From Variovorax sp. V213 (GTDB lineage: Bacteria > Pseudomonadota > Gammaproteobacteria > Burkholderiales > Burkholderiaceae_C), in contig NZ_AP028664.1 of assembly GCF_041154455.1 (NCBI RefSeq), positions 2,357,001-2,421,000 on the forward strand: 64,000 bases of DNA, read 5' to 3'. Below are positions 33,660 to 42,373 of the stretch, piece by piece. The notes under the pieces were generated by a model. That model ran no database searches, had not been told where the DNA came from, and saw only the letters and a program-made list of their open reading frames with translations. The number at the start of each line of letters is the position of its first letter. The stretch's first letter is position 1. The position numbers and the translations under genes were made by a program.

Positions 33660-34690
33660 TGCGCAACCTTCGGTTTGGGTTCGCCACTGTTGCTGCTGCC
33701 ACCGCGCTGGTAGCGGTTGACCGCGCGGTTGTGGTCGTCGAGCGAACTGCTGAACTGGCTGGTGCCGTCGCCGCGCGAAACGAAGTACAGCGACTTGCTT
33801 TGCGCCGGCTGCACCGCCGCCAGCAGCGCCGCCTTGCCCGGCATGGCTATGGGCGTGGGCGGCAGGCCGCCGCGCGTGTAGGTGTTCCAGGGCGTGTCGG
33901 CCAGCAGGTCCTTCTTGCGCAGGTTGCCGTCGAAGGCGGTGCCCAGGCCGTAGATCACGGTCGGGTCGGTCTGCAGCGGCATGCCGGTGCGCAGCCGGTT
34001 GACGAACACGGCGGCAATCTCGGCGCGGTCCTTGGCTTTTCCTGTCTCCTTTTCGACAATGCTGGCCAGAATAAGCGCTTCGTCTGCCGATTTGATCGGC
34101 AGATCGGCTGCCCGGGCCGCCCACGCGGCTTCCAGCTTCTTGTCCATGGCCCGCATGGCACGCTGCAGCAGCGCGATGTCGGTGGAGCCCTTCGAATAGG
34201 TGTACGTGTCCGGGAAAAAGCGGCCCTCGGGGTGCACGCCGGGCCGGCCCAGCCTGGCCATCAGCGCGTCGTCGGGCATGCCGACAGTCTCGGGCTTGAG
34301 TTGCTCGGCCTTGGCCAGGGCCGCACGCACCTGCCGGAAGTTCCAGCCCTCGACCAGCACCAGGCTGCGGGTGGCTTCTTCGCCGCGCACCAGCACGTTC
34401 AGCAGCATCTTGGGCGTGATGCCGCGCTCCAGCTCGTAGCTGCCGGCGCGAATCTGGCGGTCTTGCCCCGAAATGCGGAACCAGAAGTAAAGCAGTTGCG
34501 GCTGCACGTCGGCGCCGGCGTCGGCCACCGCCTGCGCAACGCCGCGCGGCGTCGTGCCGGGCTCCACGGAAAGATCGAGGCTGGGTGCGGGCAGCTTGAG
34601 TGGCTGGTGCACCCACCAGAGTCCGGCGGCGCCGAGGCCGAGCGCAGCCAGGGCGGCCAGCAGAAAAAGCGTGAGGAAGAAGCGGCGCAC
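33656..34690 (-). CDS. mltG: Endolytic murein transglycosylase MltG
   Basis: Predicted 344 residues from a GTG at 34690: a membrane anchor (RRFFLTLFLLAALAALGL) then the YceG/MltG domain with the catalytic region ALILASIVEKETG, DRAEIAAVFVNRLRTGMPLQTDPTVIYG and TPWNTYTRGGLPPTPI. It cleaves nascent peptidoglycan strands and sets glycan length. An ATG at 34801 is possible but lies 12 bp from the divergent ygfZ start and adds a non-conserved N-terminus. First gene of mltG-tmk-holB-pilZ-tatD-ankyrin. Confidence 0.9.
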   Translation of the reverse strand: MRRFFLTLFLLAALAALGLGAAGLWWVHQPLKLPAPSLDLSVEPGTTPRGVAQAVADAGADVQPQLLYFWFRISGQDRQIRAGSYELERGITPKMLLNVLVRGEEATRSLVLVEGWNFRQVRAALAKAEQLKPETVGMPDDALMARLGRPGVHPEGRFFPDTYTYSKGSTDIALLQRAMRAMDKKLEAAWAARAADLPIKSADEALILASIVEKETGKAKDRAEIAAVFVNRLRTGMPLQTDPTVIYGLGTAFDGNLRKKDLLADTPWNTYTRGGLPPTPIAMPGKAALLAAVQPAQSKSLYFVSRGDGTSQFSSSLDDHNRAVNRYQRGGSSNSGEPKPKVAQ

Positions 34691-34813
34691 GGGTCCGATG
34701 AATGAGCGGAGAAAAGAAAAACGAATCAGGGCGAAAAGTCGGTGGCCTTGCGGGAAGCGGGGCGGGATTCCCTGCGGACCGGACGGAACGGCTCCGACCA
34801 TGATAATTCAGCG

Positions 34814-35740
34814 ATGACTACTGTCGTTCTCAATGGTGTTACCGCTCTTTCCCACCTTGGCGTGATCCGTGCCGAGGGACCGGATGCCGCGAGCTTCCTG
34901 CACGGGCAGCTCACCCAGGATTTCGCGCTGCTCGGCGCCGCCGAGGCCCGCCTGGCCGCGCTTTGCACTGCCAAGGGCCGCGTGATCGCGAGCTTTGTCG
35001 GCATCCGGCCGCATTCTGAGCTGGTGCTGCTGGTCTGCAGCCGCGACATCCTGGCCGCCACGCTCAAGCGCCTGTCGATGTACGTGCTGCGCGCCAAGGC
35101 CAAACTCACCGACGCCACGGAACAGTTCGCGCTGTATGGCCTTGCCGGCACCGCGCTGGCCGCCAACGGCCTCGATGCCGCGGCCCTGCCCGGCCAGCGC
35201 ACGGCCATCGGCGAAGACATCAGCGCGGTGTCGCTCTATCCGGCCGACGGCGTGCCGCGCGCCATGTGGATCGCGCCTGCCGGCGGCCCGGCGCCCGCCG
35301 GCTCGCCGCTGGACGCCGAACTCTGGCAGTGGAGCGAAGTTCGCAGCGGCATCGTGACCTTGACCACGCCAGTGGTCGAAGCCTTCGTGCCGCAGATGAT
35401 CAACTATGAATCCGTGGGCGGCGTGAACTTCAAGAAGGGCTGCTACCCCGGCCAGGAGATCGTCGCACGCAGCCAGTTTCGCGGCACGTTGAAGCGCCGT
35501 ACCTACCTCGTGCAGGCCGATGCGCCGGTGAGCGCGGGGCAGGAAGTGTTCGCCGCCGCCGACGCCGAGCAGCCCGTGGGCACAGTGGCGCAGGCCGCGC
35601 CGGCACCCGGCGGCGGCTGGGCCGCGCTGATCTCGATCCAGATTTCGGCCCTCGAGACCGGCGGTCTGCGTGCCGGCGGCGCCGACGGGCCGGCGCTCAC
35701 GGTCGAGCCGCTGCCCTACCCCTTGCTCGAAGACATCTAG
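34814..35740 (+). CDS. ygfZ: Folate-binding Fe-S/tRNA-modification protein YgfZ
   Basis: Predicted 308 residues of the GcvT-like fold. The signature KGCYPGQEIVAR is present at about residue 209, with the essential Cys. LGVIRAEGPDAASFLHGQLTQD is the typical N-terminus. YgfZ uses tetrahydrofolate in repair or assembly of some Fe-S enzymes such as MiaB. Divergent from mltG, ended by a strong terminator. Confidence 0.92.
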   Translation: MTTVVLNGVTALSHLGVIRAEGPDAASFLHGQLTQDFALLGAAEARLAALCTAKGRVIASFVGIRPHSELVLLVCSRDILAATLKRLSMYVLRAKAKLTDATEQFALYGLAGTALAANGLDAAALPGQRTAIGEDISAVSLYPADGVPRAMWIAPAGGPAPAGSPLDAELWQWSEVRSGIVTLTTPVVEAFVPQMINYESVGGVNFKKGCYPGQEIVARSQFRGTLKRRTYLVQADAPVSAGQEVFAAADAEQPVGTVAQAAPAPGGGWAALISIQISALETGGLRAGGADGPALTVEPLPYPLLEDI

Positions 35741-35778
35741 CCGTTTCGAATCCCCCGGCGTCCGAGACATGGACGCTT

Positions 35779-35813
35779 GGCGCTGCCCAGAAAGAGGCAG
35801 CGCCATTTTTTTT
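35779..35813 (+). terminator. Rho-independent terminator after ygfZ
   Basis: A nine-base-pair perfect stem GGCGCTGCC/GGCAGCGCC with an eight-base loop is followed by one A and eight T residues. It lies 38 bp after the ygfZ stop. Confidence 0.92.
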
Positions 35814-35887
35814 GCGCGCGTTTAACCCTGCCGCCGGTGCTGCTGCGTAGAAGCCGTACCGATCCACTCCTGGCAAGGAAGACCATC

Positions 35888-36826
35888 ATGAAGCGCAGCA
35901 TCCTCTTCTCGACCGCCCTCGCATTGGCCGCCCTCTCGGCCTGCGCCGAAAGCCCGGTGCGGCCGCCCTCGCCGCCTTCTGCATACGACCGCATCGGCTC
36001 GCTGATGCAGATCAGCGTGGTCGACCGCACCAGCGGCCGCGAACTGCCCATCTACCGCCACCGCGGCGAATACTGGGTCGCCGGACGGCCCGGCGCGCGC
36101 TATGCGATCCGCGCACGCAATGCGATGGGCGAGCGCATCATGGCCGTGATGTCGGTGGACGGCGTCAACGTCGTCACCGGGGAAACCGCGGGCGTGCTGC
36201 AGAACGGCTATGTGTTTTCCGGCGGCGAGCGCAGCGACATCACGGGTTGGCGCAAGAGCGACTCGCAGATCGCGGCCTTCGAATTCACGTCGATCGCCAA
36301 TTCGTATGCGAGCCGCACCGGCCGGCCGGACGACGTGGGCGTGATCGGCGTCGCGATGTTCCGTGAGCGCGTGCAGCCTCCGCCGCCGCCCATCGCGTTG
36401 CCGCGCCGTGACGGCAGCAGCAGCTCCAGCCGCGAGATGGAGCGCCGCAGCGAGGCGCCCTCGGCCGTGGCGGAGGCTGCGCCGGCCGCACCTGCGGCAC
36501 AGGCCCGCTCCGCCGACAGTGCCTTGGGCACTGAATCCGCTGCATCGGCAAAGGGCGGCCTGGCCCGGCAGTCGCCCCCCGCCCCGAGCCTGGGCACCGC
36601 CCATGGCCGGCGCGAGACCTCGCATGTCGGCCATACCACCTTCGAGCGCGCGCAGTCCACGCCCGACGAAGTGGTCCGCATCCGCTACGACAGCCGCGAC
36701 AACCTCATTGCCGCGGGCGTGATTCCGGTGCCACCGCCCCCGCCGCGCTGGCCGCGCCCCGAAGGTCCGTCGGCCTTCCCGGGTTCGGAGACGGGCTACG
36801 TGCCCGACCCGCCGGCACGCTACTGA
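35888..36826 (+). CDS. Hypothetical lipoprotein with Pro/Ser/Ala-rich C-terminus
   Basis: Predicted 312 residues. The signal peptide ends in the lipobox ALSAC (Cys at 19). Residues about 40-155 form a globular domain (IYRHRGEYWVAGRPGARYAI, TGETAGVLQNGYVFSGG) resembling uncharacterised exported proteins. The rest is low-complexity Pro/Ser/Ala/Arg, ending in a Pro-rich tail (VPPPPPRWPRPEGPSAF). Start at 35888 from signal-peptide logic. It overlaps the convergent gene by seven bases. Function unknown. Confidence 0.7.
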   Translation: MKRSILFSTALALAALSACAESPVRPPSPPSAYDRIGSLMQISVVDRTSGRELPIYRHRGEYWVAGRPGARYAIRARNAMGERIMAVMSVDGVNVVTGETAGVLQNGYVFSGGERSDITGWRKSDSQIAAFEFTSIANSYASRTGRPDDVGVIGVAMFRERVQPPPPPIALPRRDGSSSSSREMERRSEAPSAVAEAAPAAPAAQARSADSALGTESAASAKGGLARQSPPAPSLGTAHGRRETSHVGHTTFERAQSTPDEVVRIRYDSRDNLIAAGVIPVPPPPPRWPRPEGPSAFPGSETGYVPDPPARY

Positions 36827-37701
36827 TCCAGCGAGCGCCGCATCTCGATGTGCGGGATGCCGGCTTCCTCGAAAGGCTCGCCGTGCACCGTGTAGCCCAG
36901 CCGCGCATAGAAGCGCTCCGCGCTGCGCTGCGCGTGCAGGCCGATCTCGCGGTCGCCGCGCGCCTTGGCGGCGGCCTCAAGCGCGCGCATCACCGCGGCG
37001 CCGTGCCCGCCGCTGCGCAGCACGCGGTGCACGGCCATGCGGCCGAGCATGGCCGTGCCGTCCACGGCGTCCAGCAGCCGGCCGGTCGCAATGACCTGGC
37101 CGAGCCGGTTGCGGGCCACCGCATGCAGCACCACCGCATCGTGCTCGTCCCATTCCAGTTCCTTGGGAATGTTCTGCTCCTCGATGAAAACGGCTCGGCG
37201 CAATGCGCCCGCTCCTTCACCCAGGGTTTGCCAGTCGCCTGTTTCCACCGTGCGCATCGGCTCTCCGGCTTCGAAGCCCGTGAGAATTTCGCGCAAGGCA
37301 GGCGGCACCGGCCTGGAGGTCTGCGTAGCGGGGTCGGCAAACACATAGACGAGTTCGCAGCCCACCAGGTACTGGTCCTGCCGGAACAGCGCGCCGTCGA
37401 AGACGATGGACGAGTTGCCGATGCGCGCGCACTTCATGGCCACGTCGATCACGTCGTCCACGCGCGCGGAAGCACGAAAGTCCACGGTCGCCTTGCGCAC
37501 GTAGAGATCGCCGCCCAGGGAATGCATGGCCTCCTCGTAGGGCAGCGCGAGCGCGCGCCAGTAGTCGGAAATGGCCGTGTCGAAGTACATCAGGTAGTGC
37601 GCGTTGAACACGATCTTCTGCATGTCGACTTCGGCCCAGCGCACGCGCAGGCGGTGAAAGAAGCGGAAGTCTTTTCTCTGGGGGACGGTTTCTTCGGTCA
37701 T
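36820..37701 (-). CDS. Fusion: YbgC/FadM-type acyl-CoA thioesterase + GNAT acetyltransferase
   Basis: Predicted 293 residues. The N-terminal half (about 10-140) is a hot-dog thioesterase: HRLRVRWAEVDMQKIVFNAHYLMYFD with the catalytic Asp, and ARIGNSSIVFDGALF. The C-terminal half (about 150-290) is a GNAT fold: RRAVFIEEQNIPKELEWDEHD, LGRMAVHRVLRSGGHGAAVM (acetyl-CoA loop) and AERFYARLGYTVHGEPFEEAGIPHIEM, as in YjcF/ElaA-like proteins. Both halves use acyl-CoA. The ATG at 37701 overlaps the esterase stop (ATGA). Confidence 0.87.
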   Translation of the reverse strand: MTEETVPQRKDFRFFHRLRVRWAEVDMQKIVFNAHYLMYFDTAISDYWRALALPYEEAMHSLGGDLYVRKATVDFRASARVDDVIDVAMKCARIGNSSIVFDGALFRQDQYLVGCELVYVFADPATQTSRPVPPALREILTGFEAGEPMRTVETGDWQTLGEGAGALRRAVFIEEQNIPKELEWDEHDAVVLHAVARNRLGQVIATGRLLDAVDGTAMLGRMAVHRVLRSGGHGAAVMRALEAAAKARGDREIGLHAQRSAERFYARLGYTVHGEPFEEAGIPHIEMRRSLDQ

Positions 37702-38669
37702 GGTTTCAGAGCCTCTGTGAGTGCGCGCGCCGCATCGTCCTGCGCCTGCAGCGCCTCGGGGATGGCGCGGCCCATTTTCAAGAATTCGTGGATCACGCCG
37801 CGGTAGATCTCGATATCGACCGCCACGCCCGCGGCGCGCAGCTTGTCGGCGTAGGCAATGCCTTCGTCCACCACGGGGTCGCATTCGGCCAGGCCGATCC
37901 AGGCCGGCGCCACATCGTCGACATCGGCGGCCAGCAGCGGCGCAAAGCGCCAGTCGTCGCGGTCGGCCGGCGTACGCACGTACTGGCCGAAGAAATAGTC
38001 GATCAGCGCCTTGGTGAGCAAGGGGCCATCGGCATAGCGCAGGTGCGAGGCGGTGTCCTGGTGCGCCGTGGTGCCGGGATAGATCAGCATCTGCAGCGCG
38101 AGCGGCAGGCCCGCATCGCGCGCAAGAATGGCGCACACCGCGGCCAGCGTGCCGCCGGCGCTGTCGCCGCCCACGGCGAGCCGGCTCGCGTCGACGCCCA
38201 GGCGCGCGCCTTCGTTCGCAATGAAGGCGAACGCATCCCAGGCGTCGTTCGAAGCCGTCGGAAACTTGTGCGCGGGCGCCAGCCGGTAGTCGACCGACAC
38301 CACCGCGCAGCCGCTCTTCATGCTCAGCACGCGGCACAGCGTGTCGTGGGTGCGGATGTTGCCCACCGTGAAGCCGCCACCGTGGAAGTACACCAATACG
38401 GGCAGCTTCTCGAGCGATGGTGCATAGAGCCGCATCGGAAGCTCGAAGCCGTCGCGCACGCGAACGCCGATGTCTTCGATGCGTGCGAGATCGGGCTTGG
38501 GCACCTCGAGCACGCCGGCGCCTTTTTCGTACGAGGCCTTGGCCTCCTCGGGGGTGAGCTGGTCCAGGCTCGGATGGCCCGCGCGGGCCATTCTTTCGAC
38601 CACGCTGGCCATCCTGGCGGTCAGCAATGTGCCCGGCGCGACAGCGCCAAGGGTTTTGTTCATGTGCAA
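37698..38669 (-). CDS. Alpha/beta-hydrolase esterase (Aes/HSL family)
   Basis: Predicted 323 residues. The oxyanion-hole motif HGGG is at 96-99 and the nucleophile motif GDSAGG puts Ser170 as catalytic; the Asp lies in LAECDPVVDE and the His in VIHEFLKMG. This is the hormone-sensitive-lipase-like class acting on short-chain esters. A second ATG two codons in (38663) is an equally plausible start. Coupled to the thioesterase-GNAT gene; divergent from the alcohol dehydrogenase. Confidence 0.9.
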   Translation of the reverse strand: MHMNKTLGAVAPGTLLTARMASVVERMARAGHPSLDQLTPEEAKASYEKGAGVLEVPKPDLARIEDIGVRVRDGFELPMRLYAPSLEKLPVLVYFHGGGFTVGNIRTHDTLCRVLSMKSGCAVVSVDYRLAPAHKFPTASNDAWDAFAFIANEGARLGVDASRLAVGGDSAGGTLAAVCAILARDAGLPLALQMLIYPGTTAHQDTASHLRYADGPLLTKALIDYFFGQYVRTPADRDDWRFAPLLAADVDDVAPAWIGLAECDPVVDEGIAYADKLRAAGVAVDIEIYRGVIHEFLKMGRAIPEALQAQDDAARALTEALKP

Positions 38670-38731
38670 GACTGTTTGCTCTTGTTAGATTCGAAGGGTC
38701 GGCAATCGTACTTCCCCACGCATTCACGCCC

Positions 38732-39868
38732 ATGGCCCTCATCCAATACCTCACCCAGATCCAGTTCGAATTCGGCGCCATCAAGCTGCTGTCCAGCGAG
38801 TGCGCGCGCATCGGCATCAACCGCCCGCTGATCGTCACGGATGCGGGCGTGCGCGCGGCCGGGGTGCTGCAGAAAGCGCTCGATGCCATTGCCGATCTGG
38901 AAGTGGCGGTGTTCGACCAGACGCCCTCCAACCCCACCGAGGCCGCCGTGCGCGCGGCCGTCGAGTTGTACCGCAGCGCACGCTGCGACGGGCTCATTGC
39001 CGTGGGCGGCGGCTCCGCCATCGACTGCGCCAAGGGCGTGGCGATTGCCGCCACGCACGAAGGCCCGCTCAAGACCTACGCCACCATCGAAGGCGGCTCG
39101 CCCAAGATCACCGAGCGCGTGGTGCCGCTGATTGCGGTGCCCACCACCAGCGGCACCGGCAGCGAGGTGGCGCGAGGCGCCATCGTCATCGTCGACGACC
39201 ACCGCAAGCTCGGCTTCCACAGCTGGTTCCTGATGCCCAAGGCCGCCATCTGCGACCCCGAGCTCACGCTCGGCCTGCCCCCAAAGCTCACGGCCGCCAC
39301 CGGCATGGACGCGATTGCGCATTGCATGGAAACCTTCATGTCGGCCGCCTTCAACCCTCCGGCCGACGGCATCGGGCTCGACGGCCTGGAGCGCGCCTGG
39401 CTGCACATCGAACGCGCCACCAAGGACGGCAGCGACCGCGAGGCGCGCCTGAACCTCATGAGCGCCTCGATGCAGGGCGCCATGGCCTTCCAGAAGGGCC
39501 TGGGCTGCGTGCATTCGCTGAGCCACAGCCTGGGCGGCGTCGATCCGCGCCTGCACCACGGCACGCTCAACGCCCTCTTCCTGCCCGCGGTGATCCACTT
39601 CAATGCCGGTGCCGAGTCGGTGCAGAAAGAGCAGCGGCTGCAGCGCATGGCGCAGGCCATGCACCTCGATTCGGTGGGCGATCTCGGCGATGCGATCCGT
39701 GACATGAACGCGCGCCTTGGCCTGCCCAAGGGCCTGGCCGAAGTGGGCGTGACGCCCGACATGTTCGAGCAAATCATCGACGGTGCCATGGCTGACCACT
39801 GCCACAAGACCAATCCGCGACTGGCTTCGCGGAGCGATTACCAGGCCATGCTCGAAGCCTCGATGTAG
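38732..39868 (+). CDS. Iron-containing alcohol dehydrogenase
   Basis: Predicted 378 residues of the group III Fe-ADH family. NAD-binding GLIAVGGGSAIDCAKGVA, the signature VPLIAVPTTSGTGSEVARGAIV, and metal-ligand motifs DAIAHCMETFMS and GCVHSLSHSLGG followed by HHGTLNALFLPAVI are visible. Probably oxidises alcohols or reduces aldehydes; substrate unknown. Neighbouring esterase and thioesterase suggest a small-molecule ester or acyl pathway, but this is weak inference. Confidence 0.92.
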   Translation: MALIQYLTQIQFEFGAIKLLSSECARIGINRPLIVTDAGVRAAGVLQKALDAIADLEVAVFDQTPSNPTEAAVRAAVELYRSARCDGLIAVGGGSAIDCAKGVAIAATHEGPLKTYATIEGGSPKITERVVPLIAVPTTSGTGSEVARGAIVIVDDHRKLGFHSWFLMPKAAICDPELTLGLPPKLTAATGMDAIAHCMETFMSAAFNPPADGIGLDGLERAWLHIERATKDGSDREARLNLMSASMQGAMAFQKGLGCVHSLSHSLGGVDPRLHHGTLNALFLPAVIHFNAGAESVQKEQRLQRMAQAMHLDSVGDLGDAIRDMNARLGLPKGLAEVGVTPDMFEQIIDGAMADHCHKTNPRLASRSDYQAMLEASM

Positions 39869-40019
39869 CAGCTCGATGAAAGGCCTGTAAGGGCTTTGTT
39901 TGCGCTGCGTTTACAGAGAGCGCAGCCTCCTCGCGTCATGTATATGACATAAGGAATTCCTAGACTGGCACCGAAGGCTTGCATCCGCAGAAGCCCCCGG
40001 AAGAGTCAGGGAAATTGGA
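39869..40019 (+). promoter_or_regulatory. Upstream region of the vgrG island
   Basis: A 151-bp gap before vgrG. It contains a hairpin (GCTGCG and CGCAGC around 39904-39926), the inverted repeat GTCAT-N4-ATGAC at 39935-39948, the palindrome AGGAATTCCT (39952-39961) and a -10-like TAGACT (39961-39966). The promoter is probably here, but no -35 element is convincing. No gene. Confidence 0.4.
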
Positions 40020-42359
40020 ATGACGCGTACCGTCCAGGTTCACACCGTACTCAGCGCCGAGCAACTCAAGTTTCGCGCCATGCGGGGACATGAAGGACTG
40101 TCGCAGTTGTTCGAGTTCGAGGTCGACATGGTCAGCACCAGCTTCAACCTCGACCTGAAGCAGCTGCTGGGCACATCGCTCACGCTCGAACTCACGGACG
40201 GCGGTGCACCGCGCTACCTGAACGGCACCGTGGTGCGCTTCGAACTCGTGGGCCGTGCCAACGAAACCGGCCGCCACTACGTGTACCGTGCCCTGGTGCA
40301 GCCCTGGCTCTGGTTTCTCACGCGCACCACCGACTGCCGCATCTTCCAGAACAAGAGCGTGCCCGAGGTGCTCGACGAAGTGCTGGGCAAGTACGGCTTC
40401 GAATTCGAGAAGCGCCTCACGGGCAGTTATCGCCCCTGGGAATACTGCGTGCAATACCAGGAGAGCGATTTCGCTTTCGTGAGCCGCCTCATGGAGCACG
40501 AAGGCATCGCCTACCACTTCGAGCACACGAAGAGTTCGCACCTGCTGGTGCTGGCCGACGACGCCGGCGGCTACGGCAAGCTGCCGGGCTTCGCCACCAT
40601 TGCGTACCGCCCGCGCGACCGCGTGCTCCATGCCATGGAGCCCTGCATCGACCAATGGCGCGTGGCCGAGCAGATCACCTCTGGCCGCGTGATGCTGGAC
40701 GACTTCGACTTCAAGAAGTCGCGCGCCTCACTGCAAAGCGTGCGGCAGGACCCCAAGGGCCACGATCATTCGAGCTACGAAGTCTACGAATGGCTGGGCG
40801 GCTACAGCGAGCACCAGCAAGGCGACACCTACGCGAAGATCCGGCTGCAGGAGCTGCAGTGCGCGCACGAGCTTGCCGCCGGCCATACCAACGTGGTGGG
40901 CATGGCGCCGGGCTACCTGTTCGAGATGACGCATTGCCCGCGCGAGTCGGACAACCGCGAGTACCTGGTCACCGAAACCCGCTACGACCTGCAGGAGCCC
41001 GAATACTCCACCGGCAGCACGGAGTCGGTCTGCCAGTTCGACTTCACGGTGCTGCCATCGAACGTGCCCTACCGGCCCGCCCGCAAGACGCCCAAGCCGC
41101 GCACCAACGGCCCGCAGACCGCCACCGTCGTCGGCCCGGAGGAGATCTGGACCGACCGCTTCGGCCGCGTGAAGCTGCAGTTCCGCTGGGACCGCTATGG
41201 GCAGTCGGATGAAAACAGCTCGTGCTGGGTGCGCGTGTCCAGCAACTGGGCCGGCGCCAACTACGGCACCATGCACATGCCGCGCGTGGGCCAGGAAGTG
41301 ATCGTCGATTTCATCGGCGGCGAGCCCGACCGCCCCATCATCACCGGCCGTGTCTACAACAACGACCAGATGCCGCCGTGGGAGCTGCCCGCCAATGCCA
41401 CGGCCAGCGGCATCCTCACGCGCTCGAGCACGGGCGGCGCGGCCAACCAGGCCAACATGCTGCGTTTCGAGGACCGCACGGGCGCCGAGCAGATCCTGCT
41501 GCATGCCGAGCGCAACCTCGACGTCGAAGTGGAAGCCGACGAGACGCACACCACCGATGGCACCCGCACCACGGTCATCGGCGGGCATGAATCGTCGACC
41601 TACAAGAGTGGCGAAACGCGCGACATCACCGCGGGCGCGCAAGAAACCATCACGGGCGGCGACACGCGCGATGTCACCGGCGGCTTCAGCGAAACCGTGA
41701 AGGGCGGCGTCACGCAGACCATTTCGGGCGGAAAGAAGCGCACGCTCAGCGGCGGGCTGGACGACACCATCACGGGCGGCGTGAAACTGGCGATCACCGG
41801 CGGCTTCCACGGCACCATCGACGGGCAGGAGATCCGCTTCGTGAGCGGCGGGCGAAACGACACCATCAACACCTCGAACACCGTGCTGGTCGACGGACCG
41901 TCGAACACCACCGTGACGGGCCCGACGGTTCACACCTCGCCGGACGTGACCTTCAACACGACGAACCACATCCACAACACCACGCAGCACGTCATCAATA
42001 CCAACGTCTACAACACGACGTCGAACACCTACAACAACATCACGAACGATTACACGAACAACTCGAAGACCTACACCAACAACTACGCCAAGAGCAGCGA
42101 CTGGCGCCTGCACCGCGCCGGCGGCGTGGGATTCCGCTTCTCCGCGGTCGGTATGGCGATGGACCTCTGGGGGCTGCGCCAGCAGAACTACATCCTCAAC
42201 TCGCAGTTTTCCGGCGTCCGCCTCGACGTCGCGGTGTTCCGGGCGCAGAACGAGGCGACCGAGATCAGGGGCACGGCGCTCAAGGTGGCGAACATCGGCA
42301 TGAAGATCGCAAGCGGCGGCCTGGCGTTCGCCGCGAAAGCCATGACCGTCAAGGTCTGA
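40020..42359 (+). CDS. vgrG: Type VI secretion spike protein VgrG
   Basis: Predicted 779 residues. The gp27-like base (residues about 1-370: KFRAMRGHEGLSQLFEFEVD, YQESDFAFVSRLMEHEGIAYHFEH), the gp5 OB domain (TNGPQTATVVGPEEIWTDRFGRVKLQFRWDR, SSCWVRVSSNWAGANYG, PRVGQEVIVDFIGGEPDRPIITGRVYN) and a needle follow. From about 520 to 690 the chain repeats every eight residues (ETITGGDT, RDVTGGFS, ETVKGGVT, QTISGGKK and so on), ending in an Asn/Thr-rich segment. The last 85 residues resemble structural VgrG tails rather than a toxin. First gene of a T6SS accessory cassette. Confidence 0.95.
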   Translation: MTRTVQVHTVLSAEQLKFRAMRGHEGLSQLFEFEVDMVSTSFNLDLKQLLGTSLTLELTDGGAPRYLNGTVVRFELVGRANETGRHYVYRALVQPWLWFLTRTTDCRIFQNKSVPEVLDEVLGKYGFEFEKRLTGSYRPWEYCVQYQESDFAFVSRLMEHEGIAYHFEHTKSSHLLVLADDAGGYGKLPGFATIAYRPRDRVLHAMEPCIDQWRVAEQITSGRVMLDDFDFKKSRASLQSVRQDPKGHDHSSYEVYEWLGGYSEHQQGDTYAKIRLQELQCAHELAAGHTNVVGMAPGYLFEMTHCPRESDNREYLVTETRYDLQEPEYSTGSTESVCQFDFTVLPSNVPYRPARKTPKPRTNGPQTATVVGPEEIWTDRFGRVKLQFRWDRYGQSDENSSCWVRVSSNWAGANYGTMHMPRVGQEVIVDFIGGEPDRPIITGRVYNNDQMPPWELPANATASGILTRSSTGGAANQANMLRFEDRTGAEQILLHAERNLDVEVEADETHTTDGTRTTVIGGHESSTYKSGETRDITAGAQETITGGDTRDVTGGFSETVKGGVTQTISGGKKRTLSGGLDDTITGGVKLAITGGFHGTIDGQEIRFVSGGRNDTINTSNTVLVDGPSNTTVTGPTVHTSPDVTFNTTNHIHNTTQHVINTNVYNTTSNTYNNITNDYTNNSKTYTNNYAKSSDWRLHRAGGVGFRFSAVGMAMDLWGLRQQNYILNSQFSGVRLDVAVFRAQNEATEIRGTALKVANIGMKIASGGLAFAAKAMTVKV

Positions 42360-42373
42360 GCCGCTGGAACTCG

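Noticed and set aside
40020..42359. Toxin domain at the VgrG C-terminus
   Set aside because: The last 85 residues (WRLHRAGGVGFRFSAVGMAM onward) look like a structural tail; no catalytic motif is visible.
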